Positions 63,362 to 64,000 of a stretch of 64,000 bases of DNA are shown piece by piece; the first letter of the stretch is position 1; each line of letters starts with the position of its first letter. The notes under the pieces were generated by a model. The model was not told where the DNA came from. It was given only the letters and a program-made list of their open reading frames with translations, and did no database searches. Source of the DNA: Actinostola sp. cb2023 (taxonomy: Eukaryota > Cnidaria > Anthozoa > Actiniaria > Actinostolidae); contig JAUJYZ010001197.1 in NCBI GenBank assembly GCA_033675265.1, positions 154,501-218,500 of the forward strand, read 5' to 3'. Both the position numbers and the translations under genes were made by a program.

Positions 63362-63940
63362 TTAATTCAAGTTACAATACTGACTCCAACAATCCAACAA
63401 TCCATCATTCTTAATGGTCACGGACTGCTCATTATACCATGGCTCGTTAACACTCCACCAATCCAACGATCCATCATTCTTAATGGTCACGGACTGCTCA
63501 TTATACCATGGCTCGGTAACATCTAGTGTCATTGCATCTAAAACTATGTCATCAAATTCGGACTGATCTTCCCACATCAACCATGGTTCATGAATATCAT
63601 CTTCTACCGGTACATCCATAATATTTTTGTACAGTTCGTTAACCACTTTTTCTACATCGAACTCTTCCTGATTCACCATGTTGGCGTTCTGCCGTTGATA
63701 TGCAGGTCTAATCTTTTTGAATTCGTTGTTAATTTCTTGATCGACGGTATTAATTTTTTCCTTAAGTCCTTCCCATTCTGACAAGGTTAGGACAATACCT
63801 TCGTTGGTTTGAGTGCCATCTTCTATTTTGTTGTTCTGAGCCATGTACTCATGCCAGCCAGGTCGCATGACCACCTGGGGGTCGCCTACGAAACCGAGTG
63901 CACGTGGGCCTGGGGCATGATATTTCTTAACCGTGCACAT
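63362..63940 (-). CDS. third PC4-like acidic protein, altered N-terminus
   Basis: 192 codons. From about residue 44 it is clearly related to 53330-54067: TNEGIVLTLSEWEGLKEKIN, YQRQNANMVNQEEFDVEKVV, YKNIMDVPVED. The first 43 residues (MCTVKKYHAPGPRALGFVGD, PQVVMRPGWHEYM) do not match, so the first PC4 strands are replaced and the fold may be incomplete, or a 5' exon is missing. The tail carries its own duplication, EPWYNEQSVTIKNDG twice, with DWWS/DCWS. The DNA differs enough from copy 53330 that the shared protein sequence suggests past selection. Confidence 0.6.
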   Translation of the reverse strand: MCTVKKYHAPGPRALGFVGDPQVVMRPGWHEYMAQNNKIEDGTQTNEGIVLTLSEWEGLKEKINTVDQEINNEFKKIRPAYQRQNANMVNQEEFDVEKVVNELYKNIMDVPVEDDIHEPWLMWEDQSEFDDIVLDAMTLDVTEPWYNEQSVTIKNDGSLDWWSVNEPWYNEQSVTIKNDGLLDCWSQYCNLN

Positions 63941-63977
63941 GGCTGCTCCAGCATCCGATTTTGTTGTTGAACCCCGG

Positions 63978-64000
63978 AGGTTCCTCCTGGTAGAACTCCG
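63978..64000 (-). repeat. start of a second copy of the RING-H2 gene 3' end
   Basis: GTTCCTCCTGGTAGAACTCC and the preceding bases match 61818-61838, the C-terminal codons of the RING-H2-like gene. The duplicate runs out of the window. Confidence 0.5.

Noticed and set aside
30000..64000. A complete, active Polinton or virus
   Set aside because: Only the N-terminal part of one broken polymerase is present; no capsid, packaging ATPase, protease, element-type integrase or long terminal inverted repeats were found.

Overview
The window is animal nuclear DNA, AT-rich with short spliced genes. Split extracellular exons (type-2 chitin-binding, fibronectin III, GCC2/GCC3-like), many MITEs and minisatellites, and a large transposon-derived half suggest a marine invertebrate. 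An anthozoan cnidarian is my best guess, but nothing here proves the taxon. I saw no rRNA, tRNA or CRISPR array.

Left part, 0-16 kb. A plus-strand gene ends here (exons at 173, 681, 1736, 3302 and 5259) and encodes the C-terminal end of a single-pass membrane protein. A minus-strand gene (15908 down to 6816) carries, in reading order, chitin-binding, chitin-binding, FN3, chitin-binding, FN3, FN3 and a GCC2/GCC3-like cysteine exon. Nearly all these exons start in phase 1, the usual mark of exon-shuffled extracellular proteins. Introns and spacers hold a 24-bp minisatellite (about 44 copies), a 25-bp/100-bp higher-order repeat, a 21-bp-type minisatellite and several inverted-repeat elements.

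Middle, 16-29.3 kb. Gene-poor. It holds a 24-bp-arm hairpin, two abutting MITEs (one with perfect 62-bp arms), a 30-bp minisatellite, a 365-bp foldback, and one candidate TATA promoter with a first exon (minus, about 24.6-24.4 kb). At 24941-29293 three inverted-repeat transposons are nested: an outer TA-flanked element and two TTAA-flanked elements.

Right part, 29.3-64 kb. A mosaic of duplicated blocks with many very small genes, several with TATA boxes and 52-86-nt introns. They include a degraded family-B DNA polymerase of the Polinton/viral protein-primed type, a two-exon RING-finger gene in seven or eight copies, two kinds of PC4/p15-like protein, a two-finger C2H2 protein, a RING-H2-like protein, a four-exon nuclear-type protein, an LRR membrane-protein pseudogene in two copies, gag-like ORFs, and a short conserved ORF family ending in VTTTTPEL or a variant. 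A truncated Ty3/gypsy 3' end (integrase, polypurine tract, 147-bp LTR) sits inside one copy of the LRR pseudogene. My reading is a cluster of decayed, repeatedly duplicated virus-like or Polinton-like DNA mixed with retroelements. Polymerase aside, that origin is inference. Part of the region (45540-46140) looks like a base-level blend of two repeat sequences and is probably an assembly artefact, so the copy structure here should be read with caution.
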